In this document: positions 10,268 through 21,790 of the stretch, piece after piece
How the letters are laid out: each line of letters opens with the position of its first letter
Numbering within the stretch: position 1 is the first letter of the stretch
Assembly: GCF_036323735.1 (NCBI RefSeq)
Contig: NC_086023.1
Coordinates: 12,170,501 to 12,234,500, forward strand
Length of the DNA stretch: 64,000 nucleotides
Origin: Rattus norvegicus
Lineage: Eukaryota; Chordata; Mammalia; Rodentia; Muridae
Direction of reading: 5' to 3'
Program-made: the position numbers and the translations under genes
The notes under the pieces: model-generated
Seen by the model: only the letters and a program-made list of their open reading frames with translations
What the model was told of the DNA's origin: nothing
The model's database searches: none

Positions 10268-12000
10268 CTCACTGCTACTCTAAGAACCATCACCATATCC
10301 CAGCAGTAATTCAGACACAACTGGAATTGCCCTGTCCCCTCCAGCTTTCCAAACCTGCTTCTTCATTGTGCTTACGGTTTTTCTTCATCTACTCCAGGTC
10401 CATCTATTTGTGACTGATCTCTTGCACTGATCTAACCCTTTTGGCACAGTCTCTCAGATCTCCTGGATAGTATTCCCAGAGCCTAGACATGCTTTACCCC
10501 AGTATCTCTGACAACAAGAAAGAAAACCCAAAAGTGCCTTCCTTCCATTCCCTTCGCTGGGGCATTAACGTCCCCCTCCTAGCATTCATCTGTGGATGCT
10601 TCTGGCCTCACTCTCTTGATAGTACAGGCAGACAAATAATTGCTTCTAGACAAAGCTCCTTCCTGAGGAACTGAGCAAGAAAAGCAATAATCCCATTTAC
10701 CCCAAAGATTTTATGAACTTCTGCTTCTAAAATCCACAAGAAGCTCTGAGCATTAACCTCTAAAACAGTATGATTGACAAAGACATCAAGATAAAAGCCA
10801 TGCCCCTTCCTCATAAGTTTCCCTCTTTGCGACCTATCTCTCAAAGTGAGATATGGGCCTGTAAACTCCTGTAACCCTTTCATAAAATTCATGGTTCTCT
10901 CAGATATGCAGGATGGAAGGCATGAAGTTGTCATGAGTACCTCTTATCTGGATTGCTAATTATTTTTTGGCAGAGACTTAAGGATTTTAAAGACCAAGTC
11001 TGAGAAATGAACGTGGAAAATAGATGTGTTGTTGCTGGTCTCTTCTGCTTCTCCTCGGATTAAGCATAAAACTGTCAACACAAAATGAGATTCTGGGGAT
11101 GAGACTTGAACCAGGATTGACTCTGAACATACCTAAGAAGTCCTACACCAGATTTTTCCAGGCAGATAGGGCCAGAATGTGGGCCACTAATTTAGTCAAC
11201 ACACTATAGCTATGTGTACAAAAGACAGCCTGGGGTCATTCCAAACTTCCTAAACACAAAGTAACCATGAGAAAGGCTAATCTCTCAATGCCCTCTGGAA
11301 TCAGAGGGACTGAGGGGAAAACAGCTCAGAAGAGTGAGCCACAGGCAGCCTGGACATTTTACCTGGATTTCATATCCATAAAACAATCCATCAAATTGTC
11401 AATGTGCTTTTGGCCTCTGATATAACTAGAGCAGAAGGATAGAGTCATAGCTCTTATTTGAGACTATTGGCCAGATGGGGGAGATTAAGGATAAAAAACA
11501 CAGAAGATTCTCTCAGATACCAGAAACAGTCAGCTTGCAAGGTTCTTGCCTAAGGCTGTGGCGCCGATGTATAACCACATCAAAAAGAAAGGCTCCTTCA
11601 GTGGGGACCTAGGGATATGGCCTCCAAGTTTTTACAACAATCATGTACAATAATCACAGTGCTAAATTGCAGGGAACTTCCCATAATCCAGAGCTGAGAG
11701 GCCTGAAAATGACGATACTCTGTGCTGGGAACCTCTCCACTTGGAACCACTTGCACTGTAAATGCCAAATCAGTAGCTCCCACGATATCCAGGAAAAACT
11801 GAGATGTTCTACCCAAGTTTTCAACCAGTTTAAAGACATTCTTGGATATTGACAAGTTCAGAATTCTATATTCTCCCGCTTCCCTGACTGAACTTCCCTG
11901 GGACCAGGTAAGCAGGAAGAAGCAGAGTGGAGAACTCATTCATAAGCGTGATATATAATTAGGAGACAACCATCTGAAGAATGCAAAGAGGCTTAAATAC
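10268..12000. other. Low-copy sequence with unexplained minus-strand frames
   Basis: Minus-strand frames of 108 codons (10608-10934) and 113 codons (11598-11939) lie in moderately GC-balanced sequence. Neither resembles a family I know, and no repeat is recognised. An old retroviral or LTR remnant is possible but not demonstrated. No gene is called. Confidence 0.35.
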
Positions 12001-12130
12001 ACCCCCCCCCCAGCACTCTAAGACCAGAATGCGCCTGGTACGATCCTCAGAAGAGACGATACATAGAAGTGGAAGAGGGATTCGGCCCTAATCAACAAGT
12101 GTAAAAAACAAAACAAAACAAAACAAAAAT
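12001..12130 (+). repeat. C-run and (CAAAA)n around a possible short SINE remnant
   Basis: A run of ten C (12002-12011) is followed by CAGCACTCTAAGACCAGAAT, which vaguely recalls a B1-type core, and then by (CAAAA)n near 12104-12126. The SINE identity is weak. The two simple repeats are certain. Confidence 0.45.
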
Positions 12131-12440
12131 GCAAGGGGTCATCAGGAGTTTGGGTCTAATAATTCCACACTTTACAAGAGAAGCAAAAGACACCCTTTTT
12201 GATAATTCAATAATCTAAACTTAGTTATGCTAGTTTTTAACTAGGCACAGAAATAGGATACATACAACCATAGACAATAATAATGGTATTGTGCATTTCA
12301 AAATTTTGGAATCTTTTCAGCATAAGGAATGCTAAACACCTGAATAGATACGTTCACTTAAATTTAAAAATTATACACTATGCACATACACCAAAACATC
12401 ACTTGGTACAAATATGTACAACTGTTGCCATTAAAAATTT

Positions 12441-12650
12441 AAAGCTAGATGCAGTAGTACACAACTAAGCAGGGGTAGCAGGGGTAGCAGGGGTAGCAGG
12501 GGTAGCAGGGGTAGCAGGGGTAGCAGGGGTAGCAGGGGTAGCAGGCGTAGCAGGCGTAGCAGGGGTTGCAGGGGTAGGCTAATGATTAGCTTCAGATTTA
12601 AAGCAAGCCCGCACTAGTTAAAGAAACCTTGTCTAAAAGGAAAAAAAATC
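12441..12650 (+). mobile_element. B1-like SINE interrupted by a minisatellite
   Basis: The left part, AAAGCTAGATGCAGTAGTAC then ACAACTAA, matches the B1 head (GCTGGATGCAGTGGTACACACC). The right part (about 12577-12650) has TTAGCTTCAGATTTAAAGCA, then AAAGAAACCTTGTCT and an A-run. This corresponds to the B1 3' end, AGTGAGACCCTGTCTC plus tail. Between them lie twelve copies of a 9-bp unit. Confidence 0.6.
12469..12576. repeat. 9-bp minisatellite, 12 copies of GCAGGGGTA
   Basis: Twelve consecutive 9-bp units fill exactly 108 bp. Nine are identical (GCAGGGGTA), units 9 and 10 are GCAGGCGTA, and unit 11 is GCAGGGGTT. The G-rich strand lies where a B1 element normally carries GGAGGCTGAGGCAGGAGGAT, so the unit may have arisen from that purine-rich stretch. 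Confidence 0.97.
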
Positions 12651-13175
12651 ATTAACAAAAGTATAAAAGAAGAGTGGGGACAGGAAAGAAGAAAACAAGA
12701 TGCATGTTTTATAAATTAGTGAAGAAATCTAGCATAATGTTCAGAAGGGCAATAAGCACGCATCTAACATTTCACAGTTCTGTAGCTGGCACACTGAGTG
12801 TATATCGGTTGTATAGCATTAAAATATGTAACATAATTTGAAATGAAAAGTTTTGCACCACTCAGAAATGGATTAATTAGAATTTATATTATTTTTGAGT
12901 CACCATTTCTGCTGAGAAATTTATCTTAAGGAGGTGATTTAAGGAAATCAGAAAGCTACTCATCACTAGATCAAGAAGTAAATTTCATCTAAAGAGCAGA
13001 GTTACTAAAAATAAGAATATAAGTATAATAGTGTCTTAAACAACAAGAAAACTCAATGCAGATACACATAAATATGACAGCTGAGTCATATAAAATTAAA
13101 GGATAATTATAGATGTATGATCTCTATTTCATGAAACAATATAGAAATAGAAATGAAATGAAGATGAAGATACAT
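12651..13175. other. AT-rich low-copy sequence, no gene
   Basis: No repeat family or coding pattern is recognised in this half kilobase. Confidence 0.4.
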
Positions 13176-13214
<39 letters not shown>

Positions 13215-13365
13215 GACAAATAGATAAAATGGTAGATAGATGACAGATAAAATGATGGGTAGATAGATGGATAAATAAATGGATGGGTGGATGGATAGAT
13301 GGACAGATAGGATGATGGATAGATGGATAGATAGATGATAGATAGGTAGACAGATAAATGATAGA
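13176..13365. repeat. (GATA)n array with degenerate GATA/GATG flank
   Basis: A clean tetranucleotide run spans 13176-13214. It is followed by about 150 bp of interrupted GATA, GATG and GACA units. The long minus-strand frames with repeated YLSIYLS come from this repeat. Confidence 0.95.
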
Positions 13366-15709
13366 GTTCATAGTAAATTATAACTCTCAAACTCAGCCAA
13401 ACTCTCATATATTTTGTTTCATAATACACAACAGAATACTGATAAAAAAATTTGTACCAAGTGTCCACTGTGGAATATTTTCCTCCATATGCTAGGAGAC
13501 TAGAGGATATTCATGCCTAAGCATAGAATATGTTCTGTCTTCCCTTTGCATCAGCTAGGCCTGCTGTACTCCTCACTTACTGGGCAACAGGCGCTTGGCC
13601 CTGGGAAATGTCTTACTGGAGCATTTTCCCTGAGCTTTACATGCTTTCAAAGTATCAGGTTTGTGCTGGGTCAGTAAGCTTGGCCTGAGCACATTTGTGT
13701 TTAACATATCCCTGCACAATAAGTGCAATCTTGGATGAGAAATCATTTTTTAATGAAATCTCTAAATTTCCTGTTTACTGGCATTTGGACAGAATCCTGA
13801 AAGAGGATGATAAGCTCCTCGAGGAGGAAGAGGTTTGCTTTATGTAATGTGAAGTATGTGTAGTCTGGAAGTGATGTAATGGAAACACAGAGGAGTTCTG
13901 TCCTTCTACTAACAATGCTTTTGAAATTCTTAATCAGGACAACACTGTATAAATACACATCTGCATAACCGGACAAGCAAACGCCTGTCAGACATGAGGA
14001 CATTAGAGTGACTCCTCTCTTGGCATAGTGTCCAGAACATATCTGCTGCTCACGCTGCCATTTGAAATTGTTACTGCCATCATCTCCGCCGTATGCTTTC
14101 TTCTGTACATGTCAAATGAACTCTAGAAAGCTTATGTGATTTACTTGCAGTGGAATATTTTCCACATGCCTTCTGCTTTCAGAAACTGAAAGTGTTGTAG
14201 AAAGCCAAGCAGTCTTTGGATACACAACCATTTCATGCAGACTTCATTCTTTAATTTATATCATTTCATACTCAGAACTTCTTTTCTTTAATTTTCATCA
14301 GTCTTTATATACAATTTAGATGTGATAGACTTTCTGATTGTTTGAGAATGAATGGCTATATTTAAATTATGGAGAGCCTCTCTAATTGGAAGGCAGCTAC
14401 CAGTGAACATGCAGGCTTATCAAAGCGCTGCAGTCATCCCAACGTGATTTTCTACTCAAGTATTTCACTATCCATTGGAAGTACCAAGTATTGTGAATGA
14501 ACTGCATCTTCTGAGAACCCTACTTCTTAGGAAATATTATTAAGCATTCAGTATACTTTGATAGTTATAAAAGCACCAGCCCACTTTGATTCTAAATGAC
14601 TTCTTCCGATTAGTAAAGCTAACCCCTCATGGACGATGGAGACAGTAGAAAGTACTCATGCAGATAAACAAAATCTTTTGTTTGGTTCATGCTATGCAAG
14701 CCATTGTGAACTATAACTCCATAGGTAAGTAGTTGAAGTAATTTCAGTTTGACTACATGTACCAGGGAGTACAAAACACCATTCAGGGAATAATCAATAA
14801 GAACTCTCTAGTCATGAGTGAAAAGCAAGGACTACATTTTCTTGCTTTTCGTTTCAATCTCTCACAGAATGGCTCATCCTCTGCCTGTAGGAGCCATCTT
14901 AGTCAATACCCCATCGTGACAACAAAATAAGCTTCAATAATGCTGTTGCAACACTTAAAGTGCTTGACAACAGAAGTCAGTATTAGAGCTGGAAGACTCA
15001 CAGCTGCTATTTTTAAAGCGAGATTGATATTTTGCTCAAAACTGAAATATTGTTCTCTGTCATGACAATTTTTGTGATCATTTTATCAATAGACATGCAT
15101 AAGGTAAATTCCTTCTAAAATTGTCATCTTCCAACCTAGAGACACAGCACGTCTTTGTTGTATGCTATTTTGGAAAAATCTTTAATAGCCTGAAAGGGGA
15201 ATGGGGATCAAAGGCATTTAGGGTCTATTCTTGTTTCCCTAAGGTTTGGGGATTAATTAATTCACTTGTGAACTTGGTGCCCTTGTGCTTCAACAAACAT
15301 AGCTCTCACAAAGCATTCCACACACTCCTAATTAAAGGTGCTTAGAGGGGAGCTTATCAGAATTCCACTTTCAGGGGCATGTAAGAGGCAAGAAGGCAGA
15401 CATTGTGTGGCATTGCTTGAACTGAACGAAGGATTGCTAGGCAGACTGTGCATTGTAACACCCATAGCCTTCTTGGGGGTCCCTTCCTGGTTTTCTCAGC
15501 CTCTTACTGTGTCATTTGAAACCATCTACATCAGAATGTGAGCTGCAACCTGTCTGGGGTTAGCTCTTGTGCCAGATACTGGGGTGTCAGAAAACCAACT
15601 GAAGGAAACTCCACTTGGAAGTAACAGAACTTGGTCATGCTAGAAATTGAGGTTAAAGTTGTGTTTGTGTGAAGTCACAACTCCTGAAGGTTTAAAAAGC
15701 ATGTGTTGA
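13366..15709. other. Repeat-poor low-copy stretch
   Basis: More than 2 kb without any recognised transposable element, which is rare in this window. A frame of 86 codons (13743-14003, minus) has no family resemblance. The stretch could contain old conserved non-coding DNA, but I cannot show this without alignment. Confidence 0.4.
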
Positions 15710-15806
15710 GGGCTGTTGAGATGGCTCAGTGGTTAAGAGCACTGGCTGCTCTTCCAGAGGTCCTGAGTTCAAGTCCCAGCAACCACATGGTGGCTTTACA
15801 ACCCTC
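15710..15806 (+). mobile_element. B2 SINE, 3'-truncated
   Basis: GGCTGTTGAGATGGCTCAGT, then GGTTAAGAGCACTGGCTGCT, CTTCCAGAGGTCCTGAGTTC and AAGTCCCAGCAACCACATGG, is a near-consensus B2 head with intact A box (TGGCTCAGTGG) and B box (GAGTTCAAGTCCC). It stops after the TGGTGGCT motif, so the 3' half and tail are absent. Confidence 0.95.
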
Positions 15807-18410
15807 TTTATCCTGGTCCTCTTTGGTCACAAAGTATGAGCTTTGACATCTGAGTTACTTTACTTCATCTTCCCAAGGACAGTTTTTCTGATCTGTGAGG
15901 GAGACAGAGGATTTTCCTGGTTCTGTTAAACAGTGAATAGTTAAATCAATAGTGGAAACATGCACCCTTTTGCCTCTCCGCTTCCACGGAGAGCACAGGA
16001 AGAAGGTTTCCTCAGAATTCTCTCAGTCACTTTCTGCCATCACCATCCAACTCACTATACAACAGGCTCTGGATGCTGAGACCATGATCTCCCATGACAG
16101 AAAGATGCCTGCCAAGAGCCAAAGGCCCTCAGTCATCAGGTTAGAGTGTAAGACTCTTTAATCAAACCTGAAAAAGCAGAACTCATTTATTTTTGGAAAA
16201 TCTAGCAATGCAAAAAGTGGGAAAACAATTACAAACTGTATTATTATTACTAGTATTAATTACTTTTTACATGTGGAAGTTAGCTCCTTATTCAGAAAAA
16301 CCTTTAATGTATTTTATCACTGGCCAACACAGAACAGCTGGAGGAGGTGGACTAAAGACTGAGCATAGTTTGCGTTTGCTTTTTCTCTTAAATGATGTTA
16401 GTGTCAAGCCCTCTGGCTTCATACTCTCTATGTAACTAAGGCTTCCTTCAAGTCTTGTCCTCTTCTCTCCAGCTAATGACTGCTGAGATTACAAACACAT
16501 TTTCCCATTCTACTTAGACAAGGACTTTCGGTAATGATTTTCTTAAGCTTTCTCTCTGCTTCTTCTCATATATCTGGTACAATTCATTTGCTCTTTAAAT
16601 TATGTACTGAAAGTTTTATAATACTAGCAAAAATTTCCCCTTAGCCCATTGTAGAAGACCAGCAAATTCTGTCACCAGAAATGAAAGATGGTTGAGTTGG
16701 AAGATACATTGAAATAAATGAGTGTGGGTCTCTCATTCCTAAAGCAGGAATGGGTTTTCAGGGATAAAAGGAAACTCCCTCTATTCCTCTAGATTCTTCC
16801 CAGTAAAGGGGAGTTTAACCAGAGAAGACAGCTTTCGATCCTTACTGGTTGGGGTTAATCACATAGACGTTTATTGAGAACTGCACTAGCTAGTCTTTTT
16901 CTGACACGTGTGTTTATTTCCCATAGGTTGCTAGCCTAAAGATCAAAGATTTTAATCTTTCTACTTGTCTAAAAATATACTGTTATTTGTTGAAGAAGCT
17001 ACAAACACTAAAATTCAAGGTTGTCACTTTAAAAACTACTCACACTGCAGATGTGTCTATGCACATGTGGCTTGTGCACGGTAATTAACTGTATTTGTGT
17101 TTCTGTTGTTAACCTGTCTTTAGTTACACAGATTCATTCCAATAAAGAACTCTGTTGAAAACAAATTACTAATCCTCCTCTGTATCACTGCGGTTTATTC
17201 CTAGCACCATAACAGAATTTCTGAGACATTTATCTACTAGAGAGGAAAGGCTATGAGTTTTGGAGATTTCAATGTGTGATTGGTTAGCTTTGGACCTGTA
17301 ATGTAACAGTATATCATGGTGCAGTGTGAGAGCCTGTAGTACAGGAAGCTGTTCACCTTGTGATATCCAGGATGCAAATGGGAAAACAAGCTAGTGCCAC
17401 CAAAGACTTAACATTTAACATCTTGACAGTAGATCAAACTTCTTAAAGGTTCCACTACCCCAAATAGCACCATGGGCTTCTGGTCCCATAGCAACATCCT
17501 CGTTGCTTCTCGCCTTATGTTTCTGTACTTTATGATCATCTTGAATCCATCTCTTCTGCTGCTGCACATGACAAGAACAATTTCTTCTGACTTATGCTAG
17601 TAATCTCTTGTCACATTTCACAAACTCAGCCTTTCCCAGTGGATGGCCCACTGTCTACCTGTCGGGCATTCCATCTACGGTCTAACGTCTATACACCTCA
17701 TTCATCCCAGATGTCAATAATACTCCAGACATGACTGTCCTTAGCTCATGTTTGCTAGCTGATTCTCCTCTAAAGTTTCCCATGTTCTGTCACATTGTCT
17801 CTCTGAATTCTCCCCAAAGGAAGAGAACTCTCCCATCCTATTGCTTAAAGAATTGCTCACTTTGTCCCATAGTTATTAGTACAACCCCTTCGCACCATTA
17901 TTTTTTGAAACCCAACTGGGCTCAAAAAATTTCCTTCGGACTGGGATTAGTTTAGGAGGAATAATCAAAAGGCATACACATTCATCATAACAGAGAAAAT
18001 GAGAAATGGACTTTCTCTTTAAGCTTGACACTCTTTTGACACGCTAGGGATAATGAGAAGTCTAGCCAAGACTCTGGACAACATTGCTCAACTGCAAATA
18101 AGACTTAAAAAGTACACACTTGAAATTGCTGTTTGAGGAGTTACAGATGGTGAGTGCTGGTGCCCAGGGAAGGGTTTGGCATACACTTGTTACTTTGCAA
18201 CAGCTGCAAAGTGCTATGGAACAAAGGCTTCTCTCATTGTACCAGATTTAGAAAACGAATTCTCTTATTTAGAAATAATAATATATCACTTCTTCCTTTC
18301 ACTCCCTCTAACTCCTCCCATCCACAGACAAGCTCACCCCCTCATCAAGAAAACTTTTCTTTGCCACAGATGGAGACCAGTAAGGAAATCATTATACTTT
18401 GAGAAATGGT
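15807..18410. other. Repeat-poor low-copy stretch
   Basis: No clear transposable element. A short stretch at about 17430-17475 (TTCTTAAAGGTTCCACTACC) may be the edge of a MaLR LTR. Frames of 60-98 codons are scattered and unsupported. Confidence 0.4.
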
Positions 18411-18586
18411 TTCCTGGGGTTACTCAGACAGCCCAGTGGTTAGAAGCATGTACTGCTCTTGTAGTGGTATAGAATTTGGTTCTCACACACAGGTTAAGTT
18501 GCTCCCAGCTACATTGAACTCTAGATACACAATACAGAAGACAATATACCCTCTTCTGGCCTAAAGGGACCTGAACTTATGTACGT

Positions 18587-18617
<31 letters not shown>

Positions 18618-18690
18618 GCACACATGCACACGCACACACAAACACACACACATAAGCACGCACACACACACACACACACACTCTCTTAAA
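18411..18690 (+). mobile_element. B2/B3-lineage SINE ending in (CA)n
   Basis: GGGTTACTCAGACAGCCCAG then GTGGTTAGAAGCATGTACTG and CTCTTGTAG is a diverged tRNA-like head. ACCCTCTTCTGGCCTAAAGG is the B2-type 3' body. The tail has become (CA)n with interruptions, about 18587-18681. Confidence 0.7.
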
Positions 18691-21557
18691 AATACTAAAA
18701 GGTTATTTTAAAACTGTAGTTTCTTTCTACAACTTAATTCGGAAATAGTGTCAATATTTCATACAATGTCAATGAAGTAGTCAGACGTTCACTAAACACT
18801 GAATTCATGGTTGGTTGAGGAGTTCCATACCTGTCCATATGACATCTAAGTCTTAGTCATGTCTCAAGTATTAACTCAGCTCCCGCATTATCACACCCTT
18901 TATCTTCCATCCCCAGTTTTTTTTTGGGGGGAGGGGTACATGGAAAGTAAGGAGAATCATTTTGTGCTAAGATTTTGCAAAGATGTTGAACTTAACTTGT
19001 TGCATTCCTGTCCCTGAATGGTGAATCTGATCAGAGATTATGAAAAGAATTGTGATATCTTTTTCCAAATCATTTTACCAAGTGATGAAGGAGGAGAGGT
19101 CTAGATCCTGTGCACTTCCGTGATGAGCAGAGTCTTTCCTACTGCCTGAAATGTATTTACTGTATGACTTATTCGATGCCCCAGTTTGAGATACACTGAC
19201 TGGCATAATTTTCTGATGTTGTTGAAATTTTTTAAAATAGATATTTGAAACTCATGCAGTTATTTATGTAAGAATGAATTTCACCTTACCTATTCTATAC
19301 TAATAAAATAACATTACAAAACTTAAGTCTAACGTATTCTGTTTTAATCATTTATTTTTCTAGAGGTAACACTAACCCTGCTTTTCTTTTACAATATAAA
19401 AATAGCAGATTTTATATAAACAGACTGTTATACTTTTTTAAAGAAACTAAGTGGAGAGAAGGTGATTACTTTTGAAAACTAACTTGACACATTTTTATTA
19501 GCTAGTTCTTATGGCACTGGTCCTACATTATTACTGTCTAAATATTGTGCTACTTTTATATTATTCTTAGAAATCATATATAATCTTGGAGATTAAAGTT
19601 TTATATCCTATCATAGTTCATAATAATTTTCAAACCTCTGCAACAAGGACCAAAATCTGGAGCTTAGAGAAAATCCTAGCCAGTCTTCTCAAGGACTCTT
19701 GCTTCCTCAAAGCAGTATGTCTCCTAGCAAGTTCATAACTATTTCTTACAACTAAGATTTGTTGTACTCCCAGTTTACCTCTAAATTGTCTCTTAACTCT
19801 GGCTTCTTTATCCTTTTAAAACTTTCTGTGTGTGATGAGGAAACATGCCACATAGAAAAGGTTCTGGTTCTTTCTAATTTTCTATCATTCCTGGAGCTTT
19901 CATTTTCTTTTTCCCTTAAACAGACACACTCAGAACCAACAGTGGGTCCCATTGGATCTGAAAAATAAAGCTCCCAATATATTCTGTAACTTTATGAGTG
20001 CATGGAACGTGTAAAAATAAACAGTGTCCAGCTGGTCACACAAGGTCTCATTCAGATGGTGAAAGGAAAAGGGAAGCCAGGCAACAGACTCCAGGAGATG
20101 AAAGACACAGGGAGGAAAACTAGCAGTACAATGAATGCCCTTCCGTGCTCCTTGCTATTTTAACCAGATTTTCATTTTGAATGTTGATGTAAAACTGTTA
20201 GCCAGTATTCAAAACAGTTGGAAGGAAAGTTCACAATGCCCTCTTCTTTCCCCTTACTGTTGACTATTTTCATAATCCCAACATGAGGAAGAAATCCCAG
20301 GAAGCCTCGTGTCAGGAAATAAAAAGTGTACCATTTTTCATTGTTGTCTCTCCATCACCTGGATTTTTTTGTTTTGTTTCATTGTAATTTTTGCATTCTA
20401 TTTTCCTCTACCATAAATATTTAAGTTCTTCAAATATAAGTTTTCCTTCTGAAACTCAGATCCCTTTCTAGAATTTCCAAATCTGTCTCTTAAATTCTTA
20501 CCGCATTTTAAATACTCGTATCTCACAGTTCTGATTGGTATCTCTTTGTTTCACTTTGTCTGTCATCAAAAGACAAAAAAGTTATACCATCCACAAATTC
20601 TCTTGTGGTACACTTTCTGCACGCACTTGAGAAATAGGTGCTGATGGCAGAAGTAGATCAGTAGTGCCCACAAGGTCAGGGTGAAGTTGGTTTGTGTTTC
20701 TTTTTACATGAGTCAAACCTATCGCTTCATCCACTAACAGAGCTTAAAAGCTCTGTGAGCAACAGTAGTAGTTGTAGTTTTAAGTCACAATTTTCACTGA
20801 ATCTCATAAAGGTTCCTTTAAACAATCATAAAGCTCCCTTGAAACAAAATTGAATCACTAAAGCAATATTCTTCATGACAAAGGTAAATTTGTTTGGCAG
20901 TTGTCATCTATATGAGCTAGTGGTGTAAGGACTGGGGAACCCAGTAGTCTTGCTGGTCTCAAATTTAACTTCAAATCACCACATTTTTTTCTGCTTAATA
21001 TGAGAAGATTATAAAAGCTACTCAAGGCTAAAACCGCTATTAATACTCCATCACAGACTAGGGCATTCTGTCTCCTGGCCATTGCCTGCGTACACTGAAT
21101 CCATGAGATAGGGAATCTCTAAAGTCACTGTTCCAAGCCCAGCTGCACAAAAGATTTTCCTTCCTGCTGAGAACGCAGTGCAAGTACAAAGATTTGTGTC
21201 CTAATTTAGAAAAAAAAAGCAAGGAGGGTCTGAAATTTAATTTGATGAATCTATCATAAAATTAGTTTAGATAGAAAATGCTAGGAGTATTCCTTGGTTC
21301 AGTGCCAGTTTCTTCTCTTACTCCATTTCCTGCTGGTCTTAGAGAATGCAATATCACAAGAACATCATATCATAGAGAAAAGACATTTTGCACAGCGCCA
21401 GAGGCCAAGAAATGCAGGATGTAGCTGCCAGAACCTTGGCAGTACCATTTTGCTCTGTCAAAACAGGGTCGAAGTTGTGCAGAGGAATAGTGTGTTAGCT
21501 GTACTTTTCTCTTCTCTTAAAAATATTTTTTTCTTTTTATGTGTATGTGTAATTTGC

Positions 21558-21560
<3 letters not shown>
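18691..21560. other. Repeat-poor, AT-rich low-copy stretch
   Basis: Nearly 3 kb without a recognised transposable element or believable coding frame. Confidence 0.4.

Positions 21561-21619
<59 letters not shown>
21561..21619. repeat. (TA)n microsatellite, 59 bp
   Basis: An uninterrupted TA run of about 29 units preceded by TGTGTATGTGTAATTTGCCTG. It is self-complementary, so it can form hairpins or cruciforms. Confidence 0.98.
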
Positions 21620-21621
<2 letters not shown>

Positions 21622-21624
21622 GAG

Positions 21625-21790
21625 CATAATGTTTGTGCAGTGCCTATGGTAGTGAGGAAATGATGCCAGATCCTCTGAGGCTGGAGTCACCAGATAGATG
21701 TTGAGAATCGAACCCCAGTCCTCCAAAAGAACAAACATTGCTCTTGCCCATTCACCTATCACTCCAGACCATCTCTTTTTATAAAGCCAC
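21625..21790 (-). mobile_element. B3/B2-lineage SINE, minus strand
   Basis: Read on the minus strand, the right end gives the diverged head (the plus strand shows CACCTATCACTCCAGACCAT, the complement of a GGTCTGGAGTGATAGGTGAA-type start). The interior GAATCGAACCCCAGTCCTCC is the complement of a B-box-bearing GGTTCGATTC segment. Confidence 0.6.

Noticed and set aside
10608..11939. Two minus-strand frames of 108 and 113 codons considered as a retroviral or host gene
   Set aside because: No recognisable domain, no supporting splice or LTR structure, and the frames are not contiguous. Left as unexplained sequence.
12469..12576. Direct repeats considered as a CRISPR-like array
   Set aside because: Units are 9 bp with no spacers, and the sequence is mammalian. 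It is a minisatellite.
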